This document shows positions 1-5,927 of a stretch of 12,169 bases of DNA, piece after piece. The number at the start of each line of letters is the position of its first letter. The first letter of the stretch is position 1. The notes under the pieces were generated by a model. It did not search any database. It saw only the letters and a list, made by a program, of their open reading frames with translations, and was not told the DNA's origin. The DNA comes from Desulfobacterales bacterium. GTDB taxonomy: Bacteria; Desulfobacterota; Desulfobulbia; Desulfobulbales; BM004. A program made the position numbers and the translations under genes. The stretch covers positions 1-12,169 of the forward strand of contig JAAXQI010000039.1 of the NCBI GenBank assembly GCA_012974315.1, in the 5' to 3' direction.

Positions 1-28
1 TTACCGGGCACTTGCTCTCGTCATTCAT
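1..28 (-). CDS. katG: N-terminal fragment, probable catalase-peroxidase KatG
   Basis: Only nine codons lie in the window, reading M-N-D-E-S-K-C-P-V on the minus strand and running off the left edge. The start is well supported: a perfect AGGAGG (plus-strand cctcct at 36-41) sits 7 nt upstream of the ATG. An acidic start followed by K-C-P-[VF] is typical of bacterial catalase-peroxidases, heme enzymes that remove hydrogen peroxide. The identification rests on this short match alone, so the start is solid and the product is a guess. No PerR- or OxyR-type operator was recognised upstream. Confidence 0.45.
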
Positions 29-132
29 AAAATTACCTCCTGTTGTTATCGGTAAGGACTTTTGTCTCAGACATGTAACTTCACCATTTCACAATAAGGG
101 TTTGTGTTAATCAGCGGTTGCTGAAAAAATAT

Positions 133-154
133 AAAGGGTGGAGACAGATTTTTT
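133..154 (+). repeat. Dispersed GGGGACAG motif, copy A (degenerate)
   Basis: The sequence here is AAAGGGTGGAGACAGATTTTTT, with an extra GGA inside the G-tract compared with the other copies at about 785, 2607 and 3462. Like them it is intergenic and in plus orientation, with A-rich sequence before and T-rich after. Grouping it with the others is by eye. Confidence 0.35.
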
Positions 155-245
155 AAAAAGAGTATTTAACTATTACGGTTCTTAAAAAAAATTATCAAGG
201 ATAGCGTGATGGGGCAGGGAAGTTATTTCTTCTCCTGTAGAAAAA

Positions 246-275
246 GAAAAGGCCGGGAATAATTCCGGCCTTTTT
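246..275. terminator. Bidirectional intrinsic terminator
   Basis: The arms GGCCGG (251-256) and CCGGCC (265-270) pair perfectly. The stem continues inward by a G-T and an A-T pair to an ATAA loop, and outward through an A-run (247-250) pairing with the T-run (271-275). The A-tract on one side and T-tract on the other let it work on both strands. It lies about 90 nt past the stop of the minus-strand NifX-like gene, which it most likely terminates. It also insulates that gene from the left-edge gene. Confidence 0.85.
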
Positions 276-363
276 GTATGGCAGTTGTTGTGTATGGGGT
301 ATGGATTCAGGCCTTCATCATTACGGGAAAATGCAGGTAAAACGTTTTTGTTGGATGTCTTTG

Positions 364-738
364 TTAGTGCCCACATCCACCAGCATGACCACCACAGGTG
401 TGCTCTATGGTAATTTCAGTCATTGTGTTGCTTTTAAATGATTCGATATTATCTCGAACTGTGCCGTTTGAAGCCCTGTAAACTTTGATTCCCATTCCAT
501 TTAATTTGGTGATAGCGCCTGCACCAATGCCGCCAACAACGATAACATCAACGGTTTTTCCATCTAAAGCTTTTAAGGGGTTGCATTTACCGTGCACATG
601 GCCCAGGTCCTGATTATTTATTGTGTCAATTGAGTTTGTTTCTGTTTCAAAAACGACAAAGACCGGAGCCGATCCAAAATGGCCGAACACTTTACTCTCT
701 AATCCTTGATCTGATTCAACCGGGAAACACATTTTCAT
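364..738 (-). CDS. NifX/NifB-family (dinitrogenase FeMo-cofactor) metal-binding protein
   Basis: This 124-residue protein resembles the single-domain NifX/NafY/NifB-C-terminal family (the dinitrogenase iron-molybdenum cofactor fold). Members bind iron-sulfur or FeMo-cofactor precursors, and free-standing copies are common in anaerobes with no nitrogenase role. It begins M-K-M-C-F-P, has the family's conserved D-V-I-V-V-G-G-I-G core (about 64-72) and a G-H-V-H-G-K-C segment (about 46-52). It ends in a Cys/His-rich tail with H113, C115, H118, C122 and H124, plausible metal ligands. The start has GGAG in AAGGAGTTTTAAAG just upstream. It is monocistronic: prfC lies upstream on the same strand but about 110 nt away, and a terminator follows. 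No nif genes are nearby, so a general Fe-S or Mo-linked role is likelier than nitrogen fixation. The family call is firm; the function is unknown. Confidence 0.85.
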   Translation of the reverse strand: MKMCFPVESDQGLESKVFGHFGSAPVFVVFETETNSIDTINNQDLGHVHGKCNPLKALDGKTVDVIVVGGIGAGAITKLNGMGIKVYRASNGTVRDNIESFKSNTMTEITIEHTCGGHAGGCGH

Positions 739-784
739 CTTTAAAACTCCTTTTGATTCAGTAAGAAAAAACTATCACTTTTTT

Positions 785-797
785 AAAAAGGGGACAG
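785..797 (+). repeat. Dispersed GGGGACAG motif, copy B
   Basis: AAAAAGGGGACAG lies between the NifX-like gene and the 3' end of prfC. It is identical to the core of the copy at 3462-3474. The T-rich right half of the motif is missing here, replaced by CCTGGCC. It sits in the 3' region of prfC on the opposite strand. Confidence 0.5.
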
Positions 798-852
798 CCT
801 GGCCATTACGCACTTGCCGACTTCTCGTAATAATCCTGGCGCGAAATGCGGG

Positions 853-2439
853 TTAATTGTATTCCCGGGTTTTCTCGAAAGAGATTTCCGGGAAATTATC
901 CATGGTCCGTTCAAGCCACCATTCATTGATGGCGAGAAAGGCCAGGTGCCCTTCGGCATCAACTGCGAGGTCAGCCTGGTTTTTGTTTTTAAACTCGTCC
1001 AGTTTTTTGCGGTCATTGTTGTGAATCCACCGTGCCGCAGAGTATTTCACTGGTTCTGTGATAGCTTCGACACCATATTCTGCTTTCAGCCGGGCCACTA
1101 CGACCTCGAACTGTAAGACGCCAACTGCGCCAAGAATATAATTACTGCCCATGAGCGGTTTGAAAAGTTGTACTGCTCCCTCTTCGGCCATTTGTTCCAG
1201 TCCCTTGTTGAGCTGCTTGGCCTTCATGGGATTTTTGAGCAGCACCCGGCGAAAATGTTCCGGCGCGAAGTTAGGGATACCGGTGAATTTGAGCGGTTCT
1301 TTTTCGGTGAACGTATCACCGATTTTAATGGTGCCGTGATTGTGGATGCCGATGATGTCTCCAGGGTAGGCCTCTTCAACATTGCTCCGGTCCTGGGCCA
1401 TAAAGATAGTTGCATTTGACAGGATCATTTCCTTGCCAAGACGGTGATGGACAATTTTCATGCCGCGGGTGAATTTTCCTGAGCAGATTCGAAAAAAGGC
1501 TATTCTGTCCCGGTGGGCTGGATTCATGTTCGCCTGGATCTTGAAGGTGAAGCCGGAAAAGGCTTCTTCGTCCGGTGAGACAATCCGTTCGGTTGTTGCC
1601 CGGGGACCGGGTGGCGGGGCAAGTTCAACAAAGGCGTCGAGCATTTCTTTGACCCCGAAGTTGTTCACAGCGCTGCCAAAGAAGACGGGTGTCTGGCCGG
1701 CCTTGAGATATTCTTCGTGTTCAAAAGGATTGGCCGCCCCTTCAAGAAGCGCGATATCTTCCCGCAGTGTATCTGCCTGCCGCCCAAGGAGATCGTCAAG
1801 TACGGGATCATTGATATCCTTGACCAGAATGCCGTCCTGTGCCCGGGTAGACTTGCTGGGTGTAAAAAGATGCAGCTGCCGCTGGTGAATGCTGTAAACA
1901 CCCTTGAAGTCCTTGCCCATGCCAATGGGCCAGGAAAGTGGTGTACATTCAATTTGCAGCTTGTCTTCTATATCGGCCAGTATTTCCAGGGGACTGAGAC
2001 CCTCGCGGTCAAGTTTATTGATAAAGGTTATGATAGGGGTATTGCGCATGCGGCAGACCTCCATCAGTTTCATGGTCTGTGTTTCGACCCCCTTGGCATT
2101 GTCGATAACCATCAGGGCACTGTCCACTGCGGTGAGGACCCTGTAGGTGTCCTCGGAAAAGTCCTGATGGCCTGGAGTGTCCAGCAGGTTGATTTCACAA
2201 TCGCGATAATTGAACTTCATAACCGAAGAGGTGACCGAGATGCCACGTTCCTGTTCGATGGACATCCAGTCGCTGACCGCGTGATTGCTGGTTTTTCTTG
2301 ATTTTACAGCCCCTGCCATCTGTATGGCTCCCCCGAAAAGCAGGAGTTTCTCCGTCAGAGTGGTTTTCCCGGCATCCGGGTGACTGATGATGCCGAAAGT
2401 GCGCCGCCGCTGTATTTCTTTTTTAATTCTATTGCTCAA
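853..2439 (-). CDS. prfC: Peptide chain release factor 3 (RF3)
   Basis: RF3 is the translational GTPase that helps recycle RF1/RF2 from the ribosome after peptide release. The motifs are clear, numbered from the TTG start: G1 S-H-P-D-A-G-K-T (19-26), switch I Q-E-R-G-I-S (63-68), G3 D-T-P-G-H (87-91) and G4 N-K-L-D (141-144). The downstream domain carries family signatures A-N-M-N-P-A-H-R-D-R-I-A-F and G-I-P-N-F-A-P-E. I chose TTG at 2439, preceded by AGGAAACAGG, because it gives 528 residues, close to the 529 of E. coli RF3, with the P-loop in the usual place. An in-frame ATG at 2499 would add 20 residues but falls inside the leader hairpin and has no ribosome-binding site. The gene stands alone with its own promoter. 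Function is very secure; the exact start is fairly secure. Confidence 0.97.
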   Translation of the reverse strand: MSNRIKKEIQRRRTFGIISHPDAGKTTLTEKLLLFGGAIQMAGAVKSRKTSNHAVSDWMSIEQERGISVTSSVMKFNYRDCEINLLDTPGHQDFSEDTYRVLTAVDSALMVIDNAKGVETQTMKLMEVCRMRNTPIITFINKLDREGLSPLEILADIEDKLQIECTPLSWPIGMGKDFKGVYSIHQRQLHLFTPSKSTRAQDGILVKDINDPVLDDLLGRQADTLREDIALLEGAANPFEHEEYLKAGQTPVFFGSAVNNFGVKEMLDAFVELAPPPGPRATTERIVSPDEEAFSGFTFKIQANMNPAHRDRIAFFRICSGKFTRGMKIVHHRLGKEMILSNATIFMAQDRSNVEEAYPGDIIGIHNHGTIKIGDTFTEKEPLKFTGIPNFAPEHFRRVLLKNPMKAKQLNKGLEQMAEEGAVQLFKPLMGSNYILGAVGVLQFEVVVARLKAEYGVEAITEPVKYSAARWIHNNDRKKLDEFKNKNQADLAVDAEGHLAFLAINEWWLERTMDNFPEISFEKTREYN

Positions 2440-2483
2440 TGGAATACCTGTTTCCTGATATTGATAACCGTACAAGGCGTAAT

Positions 2484-2513
2484 AAAAAACGGGCCGCATA
2501 AGTGCGGCCCGTT
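2484..2513 (-). terminator. Hairpin plus U-run in the prfC leader (terminator-like)
   Basis: On the minus strand, AACGGGCCGCA and TGCGGCCCGTT form a perfect 11-bp stem (2488-2513) with a 4-nt loop. The run of T residues (2484-2489) that follows is the signature of an intrinsic terminator. It lies about 45 nt upstream of the TTG start of prfC. On the plus strand no T-run follows, so it is directional. It could end transcripts from further upstream, act as an attenuator or short-RNA terminator for the prfC promoter, or cap the mRNA as a stabilising 5' hairpin. The sequence does not decide between these. Confidence 0.75.
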
Positions 2514-2522
2514 AAAATAATA

Positions 2523-2551
2523 ATTATACTCTAAAAGAAACGATTTGTCAG
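2523..2551 (-). promoter_or_regulatory. Sigma-70-type promoter for prfC
   Basis: Read on the minus strand, CTGACA (2551-2546; 5 of 6 to consensus) and a perfect TATAAT (2528-2523) are separated by exactly 17 bp. The predicted transcription start is near 2516, so the transcript would begin about 3 nt before the 11-bp leader hairpin and have a leader of roughly 77 nt. It is the clearest promoter in the window. Confidence 0.7.
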
Positions 2552-2606
2552 TAATTTCCTTATGGGTATCCTGGCAAAGAAAAAGGCTTCAACCACTTAA
2601 AAAAGC

Positions 2607-2630
2607 AAAAGGGGTCCAGATTTATTTTTT
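2607..2630 (+). repeat. Dispersed GGGGACAG motif, copy C
   Basis: AAAAGGGGTCCAG followed by ATTTATTTTTT. It is the same layout as the copy at 3462-3484 (A-run, GGGG, CAG, T-rich tail), with TC in place of A before the CAG. It lies in the long gap upstream of prfC. Confidence 0.5.
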
Positions 2631-2684
2631 GGGCCAAGAGACTTCCAGACAACATTGATTCTAATCCTGTATAAAACAGGCAAC

Positions 2685-2765
2685 TTATTCAGTTTGTTTG
2701 GGAGGATATAATTTTTTGAGTTTCTCTCTTTCTTTTTTATAGCATTCCGATAGATACATTTTCAT
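2685..2765 (-). CDS. Possible 26-residue small ORF or gene remnant
   Basis: A frame on the minus strand reads M-K-M-Y-L-S-E-C-Y-K-K-E-R-E-K-L-K-K-L-Y, then six more residues to a stop. It is lysine/glutamate-rich and helical-looking. AGG lies directly before the ATG, too close to be a good ribosome-binding site. The same frame is open for about 20 more codons upstream (to about 2823) with protein-like composition but no start, so it may be the C-terminal remnant of a lost gene rather than a true small gene. I do not recognise a family. It lies about 170 nt upstream of the hairpin in the prfC leader, which could be its terminator. Confidence 0.2.
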   Translation of the reverse strand: MKMYLSECYKKEREKLKKLYPPKQTE

Positions 2766-2902
2766 CCTGAATTCCTGGGTTCCATATTCACTGGATAACT
2801 GGCAAAAGTGATAAAGGTGATTATCTTAGTTAATAGTAAGAACTATTATCATTCAGTGGCCAATGAAGTCGCTGGAGAAAAGTATATATGGAGGTACTCG
2901 CC

Positions 2903-3418
2903 ATGACTGGAATAATATATAATATATTGAAAAGACGGAATAATTTATTCACTTTACTTGCATCAGCTCTTATGCTTCTCCTGCTCGCAGGTTATGCAGC
3001 AGCAGGTAATATTTACGGATCACTGGACAGAGATAGAGACCTTGACAACATGTTTCGTAACTATGAAGTCCTGCAGGACTATAATTATTTTACAAGCGGA
3101 GGATATGATACACCCAATGCAATTCTGTTAATCCAGAAGGATTATGAAATGGACAATCCAGGAAATCTCTGGACGCCAATTCCTTATGTTGATTATGAAC
3201 AGATGAGAAAATGGGTTTCTGTCATAAGTTCTGAGCAGGATTTTAATAGGTCAGGAAATTATTATGCTGCTTACATCCTTGATCAGAATGGTCAAAGAAT
3301 AGGTGTATGGTATTCAGTTGAGGTTTTTGCGACTGTGAAATTTCTCGAAGGGAACAAGGTCCTGGTGTACACACCAGAATTGAACCAGCATCGTTCTATC
3401 CTGAGTGATCTTTATTGA
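2903..3418 (+). CDS. Uncharacterised exported protein, tyrosine-rich
   Basis: I do not recognise this 171-residue protein. The start is the ATG at 2903, because GGAGG (2890-2894) lies 8 nt upstream. The in-frame ATG at 2888 would overlap that ribosome-binding site. The N-terminus is a classical signal peptide: basic K10-R12, a hydrophobic stretch about 16-30 rich in leucine, and A-A-A-G (32-35) as a likely signal peptidase I site. The position where a lipobox cysteine would fall is Y31, so it is not a lipoprotein. The mature part (about 135 residues) is rich in tyrosine and asparagine, includes D-R-D-R-D-L-D (42-48), and has alternating strand-like segments such as Y-A-A-Y-I-L-D-Q-N-G-Q-R-I-G-V-W-Y (121-137). 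A soluble periplasmic or outer-surface beta-rich domain is plausible. It is alone on this strand, 326 nt before the next gene. Function unknown. Confidence 0.75.
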   Translation: MTGIIYNILKRRNNLFTLLASALMLLLLAGYAAAGNIYGSLDRDRDLDNMFRNYEVLQDYNYFTSGGYDTPNAILLIQKDYEMDNPGNLWTPIPYVDYEQMRKWVSVISSEQDFNRSGNYYAAYILDQNGQRIGVWYSVEVFATVKFLEGNKVLVYTPELNQHRSILSDLY

Positions 3419-3744
3419 TTGCGCGAAAAGGGTTAATTGACACGTGCTGGTGAGGTGACAGAAAAAGGGGACAGTTTTATTTATTGTGTCAAAAAGCACA
3501 CAATAGAAGTTATGGAGTAAACAATATTCCCCAGTAAGTATAAATTTTTGTCTCAAAGGAAACTGCTTTGTTAAAAAAATATCCGGCAAAAATGGTGCAA
3601 GGTTATTTATATACATCAATTTAATCCTTTCTTATCAGCCACTAACTTCTATTGAGGGAGGCAGCCTCAATCATTATTCTTCCTTCTTTTAAAAGAGGCA
3701 CATTTCTTGCAAAATAAGGGATAACTGAACAGAAGGAAGACTTC
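3419..3744. other. Intergenic region between two exported protein genes
   Basis: This 326-base gap contains a motif copy (3462-3484) and two inverted repeats. TATTGTGT/ACACAATA (3482-3489 and 3498-3505, 8-nt loop) overlaps the end of the motif copy. ATTGAGG/CCTCAAT (3651-3657 and 3665-3671, 7-nt loop) is followed by a loosely T-rich stretch. Neither has a proper T-run, so I do not call them terminators. No promoter or coding frame stands out. Confidence 0.5.
3462..3484 (+). repeat. Dispersed GGGGACAG motif, copy D
   Basis: AAAAAGGGGACAG followed by TTTTATTTAT. It is the most complete copy in the window and runs straight into an 8-bp inverted repeat (3482-3505), which could be part of the same element. 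It lies downstream of the exported protein gene ending at 3418. Confidence 0.5.
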
Positions 3745-4257
3745 ATGAAACTCTTTAAAATTTTGCTCATTGCATCGATTGCGCTTTTAATCGTTTCATC
3801 GGCTGCAATAGCCAGAGATTTTGGCTGGACCAGGGATTTCAACATACAGGCTAAAGCTGACCCGCCAGGATTCAGAGCAAGGCTTGCAACACGATTCGAT
3901 CTTAGCGATTTTCAGGTCATTGCCTTGCGCAATATTTTTGCCAGCCCTGCAGATGCCTACATTATGTTGAGGTTTGGTGAAATGCAGGGAGATCTCAAGA
4001 AAGTATCCAAAGAACAGGGAATAGAGGCCGTTAAGAAATACAGGAGCAATAAGGATAAAGGTTGGGACGTACTGGCTAAAAGTCTGGGAGTAGAGCCAGG
4101 GTCAAAGGAATTTCTTGCCCTGAAACGTGACCATGATTTACCCGGAGGTAATAATCGCGCCCAGGTTGCTCACAGTGACTATGATCGTGGTAATGTTAAC
4201 TACGTTGACAATACCCTTGGTAAAGTTGAAAAATGGAAAGGCGGACTCGAAAATTGA
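3745..4257 (+). CDS. Uncharacterised exported protein
   Basis: This 170-residue protein has a clear signal peptide: K2-L-F-K5, a hydrophobic core about 6-20, and A-I-A (21-23) before R24 as the probable cleavage site. AAGGA lies 7 nt before the ATG. The mature domain has a helical region (about 52-100) and then K-G-W-D-V-L-A-K-S-L-G-V-E-P-G-S-K-E-F (105-123). That segment resembles one I associate with hypothetical secreted proteins of deltaproteobacteria, in which the sequence reads roughly KGWGVIAKxLGIKPGSxEFHALK. The last 40 residues are polar, asparagine/aspartate-rich and probably flexible. It converges with the flavoprotein gene 33 nt downstream, with no recognisable terminator between. 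The role is unknown; periplasmic location is inferred from the signal peptide. Confidence 0.75.
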   Translation: MKLFKILLIASIALLIVSSAAIARDFGWTRDFNIQAKADPPGFRARLATRFDLSDFQVIALRNIFASPADAYIMLRFGEMQGDLKKVSKEQGIEAVKKYRSNKDKGWDVLAKSLGVEPGSKEFLALKRDHDLPGGNNRAQVAHSDYDRGNVNYVDNTLGKVEKWKGGLEN

Positions 4258-4290
4258 TTCTCCGTACTCTCATGGTGTCCTCTCTGCCCC

Positions 4291-5496
4291 TTACACGTAT
4301 TGCGCAGCACAATAACCGCTGGACCAGGCCCATTGGAGGTTGTAGCCACCAAGCCAGCCGGTCACATCCAGCACCTCGCCAATAAAAAACAAGCCAGTTA
4401 CCTGTTTCGTTTCAAAAGTTTTAGAGGAGATATCCTCGGTATTAACGCCGCCCCGCGTGATCTCGGCAGTCCCATACCCTTCTGTGCCGGCAGGCGCACA
4501 TTTCCAGTGGTGAAAATGCCTGGTTAGTAATTCAATGTCCGCTTTACTGTATTGGGCCATGGGCTTATTGTGTATCGCCTTGGCTATCTCACGGGTGGCC
4601 AGCCAGACCTTGACAAACCGTTTTGGCAAATGGCGCGCTAACAGGCTTTTTAATTCCCGTTTTGTGCCTTCTTTTTGCCAACTGTCAAGTAAAGACACTA
4701 GATTCTCACCTGGTAAAAAGTCGATTTCTATACCATTTCCAGGATACCAGTAGTTTGATATCTGTAAAATGGCGGGCCCGCTCAGTCCTTTGTGGGTAAA
4801 GAGTAAAGCCTCTGCAAAGGATTGTTCACGGCAGGAAACTGTCACCGGCATTGAAACACCGGCTAACGATTGAGCTCTGGTGAGCAATTCCCCTTTTAAT
4901 GTAAAAGGCACCAGTGAGGCATAGCGCGGGGTTACTCCAAGGCCGAATTGTTTAGCCGTGTCGTAGCCAAAACCCGTTGCGCCCACGGTTGGTATTGAAA
5001 GCCCGCCCGTTGCAATCACCAGTGATTGGCAGGTAAAAGCGCCGCCACTGGTTGCGAGTTGAAAGCGTGAATTCTGGGTGTCCTCGGTTTGTTTAATACC
5101 TTTTATACTGCACTCAGTAATTATTTCCACACCTGCAGCGTCACATTCTGCCAGCAGAATTTTGAGTATGGACTGGGATTTAGTCTTACTGAATAACTGC
5201 CCCAGTCCTTTTTCTTCGTATTCCAGATGATATTTATGCACAAGGGTTTAAAAATCGTATTGCGTATAACGGCGTAACGCGGAGATGCAAAAGTGAGGAT
5301 TGGCCGACAAATAATGGCCTGGCTCAATATTGTAGTTGGTGAAATTACAGCGGCCACCCCCGGACATGAGTATTTTTGTACCCACCTTATCGGAATGATC
5401 CAATATCGCGACTGTTTTCCCGCGCTTACCGGCGGTGGCCCCCCACATTAGTCCTGCGGCTCCAGCACCAATGATGATACAATCAAAATGTCTCAT
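4291..5496 (-). pseudogene. BaiN/YhiN-type (HI0933 family) flavoprotein, interrupted by in-frame TAA
   Basis: This is a full-length match in layout to the HI0933/YhiN FAD-dependent oxidoreductases (about 400 residues), broken by one stop. Part 1 (5496-5251) has the dinucleotide-binding I-I-I-G-A-G-A-A-G (7-15) and M-S-G-G-G-R-C-N-F-T-N (44-54). It ends R-R-Y-T-Q-Y-D-F at residue 82. TAA at 5248-5250 follows in the same frame, and coding then resumes at once (T-L-V-H-K-Y...) through V-I-A-T-G-G-L-S and F-F-I-G-E-V-L-D-V-T-G-W-L-G-G-Y-N near the C-terminus. E. coli YhiN has I-D-L-V-N-K-H at the break, so one sense codon became TAA with no frameshift or loss. A GTG at 5239-5241 opens 6 nt after the stop and could restart part 2 (316 residues). 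Start codons for part 1 at 5532 (TTG) or 5523 (ATG) are also possible. It is the third gene of the mnmA-yajD cluster. Confidence 0.85.
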
Positions 5497-5587
5497 GGGA
5501 AACATTTGGGGTCGTATCTGCATATTTGACAATCTGCTCCCAAATAGATCTGTCGCGGTTTTCCTGGAATCAATGCAGTTAATAGAA

Positions 5588-5923
5588 TCATTCTGTTTCG
5601 TCTTTCACTTTATTCTGGCCATCCATTTGCAATTTTTTCATGAGGTCTGCGAAAGGGGTGTGGGTGGCCGTTGGTGTCTTGTCGCTATCTGAATCGTGAG
5701 CAGGCAGCCATTCGGCATCCAGGGAGCGGGAGTGCTCATTGTCGTGGCAGTAGATGCACAAAAGCTCCCAGTTGCTGCCGTCGGGAGGATTATTCTTGTA
5801 ATTATGGTCTTTATGATGGACCGTCAGCTCTTTTAGTTTTTTGCCGGAAAAATCCCGGCCGCAGTTTGCGCAGACCCACGGGAGGATCTTCAGCGCCTGA
5901 TTTCGATATTCTATTTTTTTCAT
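5588..5923 (-). CDS. yajD: YajD-like HNH nuclease-fold protein
   Basis: This 111-residue protein closely resembles E. coli YajD, a small HNH-family protein with no firmly established role. Two CxxC pairs (C18/C21 and C56/C59) are set to bind structural zinc. The HNH core is T-V-H-H-K-D-H (34-40), N-N-P-P-D-G-S-N-W (44-52) and L-L-C-I-Y-C-H (54-60). The ending T-P-F-A-D-L-M-K-K (about 88-96) matches the N-P-F-A-D-L tail of YajD. It starts 4 nt after the mnmA stop with no ribosome-binding site of its own, apart from GGAG inside the end of mnmA, which suggests translational coupling. The baiN-type gene follows about 55-90 nt downstream. Intact catalytic residues suggest DNA or RNA cleavage, but no substrate can be inferred. 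Confidence 0.88.
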   Translation of the reverse strand: MKKIEYRNQALKILPWVCANCGRDFSGKKLKELTVHHKDHNYKNNPPDGSNWELLCIYCHDNEHSRSLDAEWLPAHDSDSDKTPTATHTPFADLMKKLQMDGQNKVKDETE

Positions 5924-5927
5924 TGAA

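Larger units (their letters stand above)
29..363. other. Intergenic region between katG start and NifX-like gene
   Basis: This 335-base gap holds the upstream region of the left-edge gene, a degenerate copy of the GGGGACAG dispersed motif (about 133-154), and the bidirectional terminator at 246-275. I found no convincing promoter with paired -35 and -10 boxes and no credible coding frame. The one open frame running through it crosses the terminator and has no family resemblance. Confidence 0.6.
2552..2887. other. Intergenic region between prfC promoter and exported protein gene
   Basis: This gap holds the motif copy at 2607-2630, the small open frame at 2685-2765, and a perfect 6-bp inverted repeat AATAGT/ACTATT (2832-2847, AAGA loop) about 55 nt upstream of the exported protein gene. 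The inverted repeat is placed where an operator might be, but it is short, AT-rich and matches no binding site I know. No promoter was recognised for the downstream gene. Confidence 0.4.

Noticed and set aside
1717..2301. A 194-codon open frame on the plus strand, opposite prfC
   Set aside because: It is fully antisense to the conserved RF3 GTPase domain, has no ribosome-binding site and no protein family resemblance. It is a by-product of the prfC codon pattern, as are the other long frames opposite prfC, tgt and mnmA.
2440..2499. Longer prfC protein starting at ATG 2499
   Set aside because: The ATG sits at the loop of a strong hairpin with no ribosome-binding site, and the 20 extra residues have no counterpart in RF3. 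The TTG at 2439 gives the family's usual length.
2819..2853. Fur-like box upstream of the exported protein gene
   Set aside because: GATTATC and ATTATCATT fragments look like half-sites, but they do not form the 7-1-7 or 19-bp palindrome expected of a Fur operator.
3651..3671. Terminator at ATTGAGG/CCTCAAT
   Set aside because: The 7-bp stem is only three G/C pairs and the following sequence is C-interrupted rather than a T-run, so it is noted only as an inverted repeat.
5248..5250. Stop-codon recoding in the flavoprotein
   Set aside because: The codon is TAA, which is not used for selenocysteine or pyrrolysine, and no programmed-frameshift site is needed because both parts are in the same frame. 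Nonsense mutation or restart is simpler.
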